8,721 bases of DNA from RUG11788 sp964578175 (GTDB lineage Bacteria; Bacillota_I; Bacilli_A; RF39; UBA660): contig CAZOBH010000030.1 in assembly GCA_964578175.1 (NCBI GenBank), positions 1 to 8,721 of the forward strand. Direction: 5' to 3'. The notes under the pieces were generated by a model. That model saw nothing but the letters and a program-made list of their open reading frames with translations, was not told where the DNA came from and searched no databases. Positions within the stretch are counted from its first letter, which is position 1. Each line of letters starts with the position of its first letter. This document shows, in pieces, positions 7,301-8,721 of the stretch. A program made the translations under genes and the position numbers.

Positions 7301-8572
7301 TTGTCCACCAATATCTATAATTGATTCAACACCAGGTAAGAAATAATTAGCTGCTTCATAATGAGCCATTGTTTCTATTTCACTAATATCTAGATTAAAC
7401 GCTGTTTTTATTAAAAGTTCTCCATATCCAGTTGAACCACTACTTCTAATAATAGTATTTTCTGGTAATTTGCTATATAAATCTAATAACATATCTTTAA
7501 CTGTATCAACTGGAGTTCCTTTATTACTTCTATAATTTTGATATAGTAAATTACCATCATAATCTATAGCTACTACTTTTGCAGTAGTACTTCCAGCATC
7601 TATACCAACAAATACATCTCCAGTATATGTTTCTAAGTTTCCTTTTTTAACAGATGCTTTTTCATGTCTTTTAACAAATTTTTCATAGTCCTTTTTATCT
7701 TTAAATAAAGCTGGTAAATCTCCTGATTCACTTTCTTTAAATTTAGATAATTTAGTAAGTATTTTTTTCAAATCATCTAATGTATATATTTTCTTTTTTT
7801 CTTTATCAAGAATTGCTCCGATACAAACAAATACTCTTGCATCTTCTGGAACTATTATTTCATCATCTTTTAAATCTAAAGTCTTAATAAATCTATCTCT
7901 TAACATAGATAAATAATTAAGTGGTCCACCTAGAAAAATAACATTTCCACGAATTGGTTTTCCACAAGCAAGTCCTGAAATAGTTTGGTTAACTACTGCT
8001 TGCATAATAGATAATGCAACATCTTCTTTTTTAGCTCCTTCATTTAAAAGAGGTTGGATATCAGTTTTTGCAAAAACTCCACAACGTGAAGCAATTGGAT
8101 ATATCTTTTCTCCTTTAGTAGCTAATTCATTTAAACCTTCAGTAGTTGTATTTAATAATACTGCCATTTGGTCTAAGAAAGCCCCAGTTCCTCCTGCACA
8201 AGAACCATTCATTCTTTGTTCAATAGTTTGATCAAAATAAATAATCTTTGCATCTTCTCCACCTAGTTCAATAGCTACATCAGTACCTGTTGCATATTCT
8301 TTTATAGCATTTTTACACGCAATAACTTCTTGAACAAAATTTACATTCAAAAACTTAGCAAGAGCTATTGCACCACTTCCCGTAAAAGTAACAGTAAATT
8401 TATTACCTTTTCCATAATCTTCTATAACTTTATCTAATAACGATTTAATTGTTTTCTTTGTATCACTAAAATGTCTTTGGTAATCCTTATATAAGATATT
8501 TCTATCTTTATCCATTACCACTACTTTAACAGTAGTACTACCGACATCTAATCCAATATCTAATGTTTTCAT
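4337..8572 (-). CDS. Fused 2-hydroxyacyl-CoA dehydratase activase / HgdB-like protein
   Basis: The 1411-residue protein contains, in order, two ASKHA (BcrAD/BadFG, HgdC-like) ATPase domains (about 3-258 and 320-578). They have phosphate motifs GLDVGSTTVK (7-16) and GIDAGSTTAK (323-332), and GGEDAK/GGQDMK at 104-109 and 422-427. Both keep the two cluster cysteines of HgdC: C125 and C164, and C445 and C484. A CxxCxxxC plus distal C (610, 613, 617, 635) suggests another iron-sulfur site. A DUF2229-like part (about 672-890, including GRPYH) and an HgdB-like part (about 1010-1398, with QPFACLP at 1349-1355 and YDPGAS at 1381-1386) follow. HgdC proteins use ATP to inject an electron into a dehydratase, and this fusion may combine donor and acceptor. 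Its substrate is unknown. This long type is widespread in anaerobic Firmicutes and is largely uncharacterised. An ATG at 8578 lies only 2 bases from GAGG (8581-8584), so the ATG at 8572, 8 bases away, is preferred. The gene overlaps cutA. Confidence 0.92.
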   Translation of the reverse strand: MKTLDIGLDVGSTTVKVVVMDKDRNILYKDYQRHFSDTKKTIKSLLDKVIEDYGKGNKFTVTFTGSGAIALAKFLNVNFVQEVIACKNAIKEYATGTDVAIELGGEDAKIIYFDQTIEQRMNGSCAGGTGAFLDQMAVLLNTTTEGLNELATKGEKIYPIASRCGVFAKTDIQPLLNEGAKKEDVALSIMQAVVNQTISGLACGKPIRGNVIFLGGPLNYLSMLRDRFIKTLDLKDDEIIVPEDARVFVCIGAILDKEKKKIYTLDDLKKILTKLSKFKESESGDLPALFKDKKDYEKFVKRHEKASVKKGNLETYTGDVFVGIDAGSTTAKVVAIDYDGNLLYQNYRSNKGTPVDTVKDMLLDLYSKLPENTIIRSSGSTGYGELLIKTAFNLDISEIETMAHYEAANYFLPGVESIIDIGGQDMKYIKIKDGAVDSIMLNEACSSGCGSFIETLAKSLNISVEEFVKLAVESKHPIDLGSRCTVFMNSKIKQTQKEGRPLGDIFAGLSYSVIRNAIQKVMKIRDVSTLGDKIVVQGGTFLNDGVLKAFENITGKEVIRPDIAGLMGAYGVALIALDNFKQYEDQDVKSSILSPKEIEDMKIKTFFSRCQICENHCALTINMFGKKKFVSGNRCERGAGNVGTSSNLPNMYQWKYDRIFDYDPLDEDKAYRGTIGIPRALNMYENYPLWFTLFTKLGFRVIISDHSNRRIYEKGIESMPSESVCYPAKLVHGHIMNLLDKGIKTIFYPCIMYETREFNQSDNTYNCPIVQSYSEAIKLNVDELELEDIKYMNPFIPLEEDKMYKTIISLDEFKEYNFSKKELKSAIHDAFKEQEKFKDDVRKKGEEYLKILKKNKQKAIVLAGRPYHLDKEVNHGIDTMITSLGLGVLTEDSICHLNHLDTKLRVVDQWAYHSRVYRAADVVSQYDNLEMVELNSFGCGLDAIITDQTEEILKKNDKLFTTIKIDEINNLGAAKIRIRSLIASMNKRQDENNYKPYIYNKNYFKESDKKHTLLFPDMSPYHMPYFEALLQSEGYNAVYLRESNEETVETGLKYVNNDACYPAIIVIGQLIHALKSGKYDLNDTSVIITQTGGGCRATNYIGLIRKGLRDAGFPQVSILSFNLSGLEKEQAFKITLPLANKALQAVVYGDLLMRLCNATRPYEVNAGETEKTYKKWEEITLKSIRNGKYKEYKQNIINIIEDFKNIKIENKNLPKVGIVGEILIKYHRFGNDNVVSKLEAEGAEVAAPDLMGFVKYCVYNSIIKARMFKSGMITPIIYQEALRLINRYEQVVRNHTKDTRIRQPCDIKELANNVDGILSTGNQTGEGWFLTGEMVQLIHEGIENVVCVQPFACLPNHIVGKAVIKKVRKLYPNSNIVAIDYDPGASHTNQVNRLKLMLTVAKENLEEKENE

Positions 8573-8591
8573 ACACATAACCTCAAAGTAT

Positions 8592-8620
8592 ATTATAACA
8601 TCTATATAAAATTAAAACAA
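8592..8620 (-). promoter_or_regulatory. Sigma-A-type promoter of the activase-cutA unit
   Basis: The minus strand reads TTGTTT (8615-8620), a 17-base spacer and a consensus TATAAT (8592-8597) preceded by TGT, so it is also an extended -10. The predicted start near 8585 would leave a leader of only about 13 bases. The Shine-Dalgarno GAGG would then lie practically at the 5' end of the RNA. Confidence 0.7.
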
Positions 8621-8655
8621 ACAAAAAGGAACTGTCCCCCCTGAAGGACAGTCCC
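8615..8655 (-). terminator. GC-rich intrinsic terminator for a transcript entering from the right
   Basis: Arms 8628-8637 and 8646-8655 form a 10-bp stem (GGGACTGTCC with GGACAGTTCC, one G-U pair) and an 8-base loop. On the minus strand it is followed by TTTTTGTTTGTTTT. It would end a minus-strand transcript whose gene lies beyond the window. The stem is far richer in G/C than its surroundings, and it recalls GGGAC-type dispersed hairpins in Firmicutes. That last point is recollection only. Confidence 0.7.
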
Positions 8656-8672
8656 ATAAAAAAGAATAAAAA

Positions 8673-8721
8673 GGGGTTGGCTAGTGTGATACTAGCGACC
8701 AATTCGCCATTTCGAATTGGT
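8673..8721. other. Two adjacent stem-loops sharing three bases (edge of an unknown element or RNA)
   Basis: Stem A pairs ACCAATTCG (8698-8706) with CGAATTGGT (8713-8721), 9 bp perfect with a six-base loop, and reaches the window edge. Stem B pairs GCTAGT (8680-8685) with ACTAGC (8691-8696) around a five-base loop. Its lower part, GGT (8675-8677) with ACC (8698-8700), reuses three bases of stem A. On the minus strand stem B is followed by CCCC and a T-rich run. No reading frame is visible. It could be the 3' end of a structured RNA with an attenuator, or the subterminal hairpins of a mobile element. The sequence alone does not decide. Confidence 0.5.

Noticed and set aside
8673..8721. Integron attC site or CRISPR repeat at the right edge
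   Set aside because: GTTGGCT does not fit the attC core GTTRRRY, no paired second core is visible, and there is no repeat-spacer periodicity.

Overview
The window is about 30% G+C with strongly A/T-biased codons. TGA is used as a stop and tryptophan is encoded by TGG, so the code is the standard bacterial one. The window suggests an anaerobic, low-GC Bacillota (Firmicutes) genome. The large iron-sulfur acyl-CoA dehydratase activase fusion is typical of anaerobes, and the very short intergenic gaps suggest a compact genome, possibly of an uncultured gut Bacilli or Erysipelotrichia-like lineage. That placement is inference. Every gene I can support is on the minus strand, so transcription runs from right to left.

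From right to left: 8615-8721 is a gene-free, hairpin-rich edge. It holds a minus-strand intrinsic terminator and two overlapping stem-loops that look like the end of an element or RNA lying beyond the window. A strong promoter at 8592-8620 then drives unit 1. Unit 1 is a 1411-residue fusion of two HgdC-like ATPase/iron-sulfur domains, a cysteine cluster, a DUF2229-like part and an HgdB-like part. It overlaps cutA by 8 bases, and the unit ends at a terminator (4000-4034) that contains the cutA stop codon.

Unit 2 runs from 3958 to 990 and has five tightly coupled genes. They are an MFS transporter resembling the fosmidomycin-resistance (Fsr) group, a 43-residue single-pass membrane protein, a 115-residue four-helix membrane protein, a 49-residue single-pass membrane protein, and a secreted, membrane-anchored protein with about four SH3-like repeats. 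The two tiny genes are easily missed. Each starts within about 15 bases of its neighbours and has its own Shine-Dalgarno sequence. The unit ends at a palindromic terminator (976-997). The set looks like one membrane and envelope module of unknown function, and it is the best candidate here for something undescribed.

Unit 3 enters at the left edge. It is the first 289 codons of an AAA+ ATPase related to the first ATPase module of ClpA/ClpB/ClpC. It lacks the Clp N-domain and has an altered pore loop. Two candidate promoters lie in the 121-base gap upstream of it.

At all three unit boundaries the T-tract of one terminator coincides with or abuts the -35 region of the next promoter. I see no tRNA, rRNA, CRISPR array, complete insertion sequence or riboswitch that I can support.
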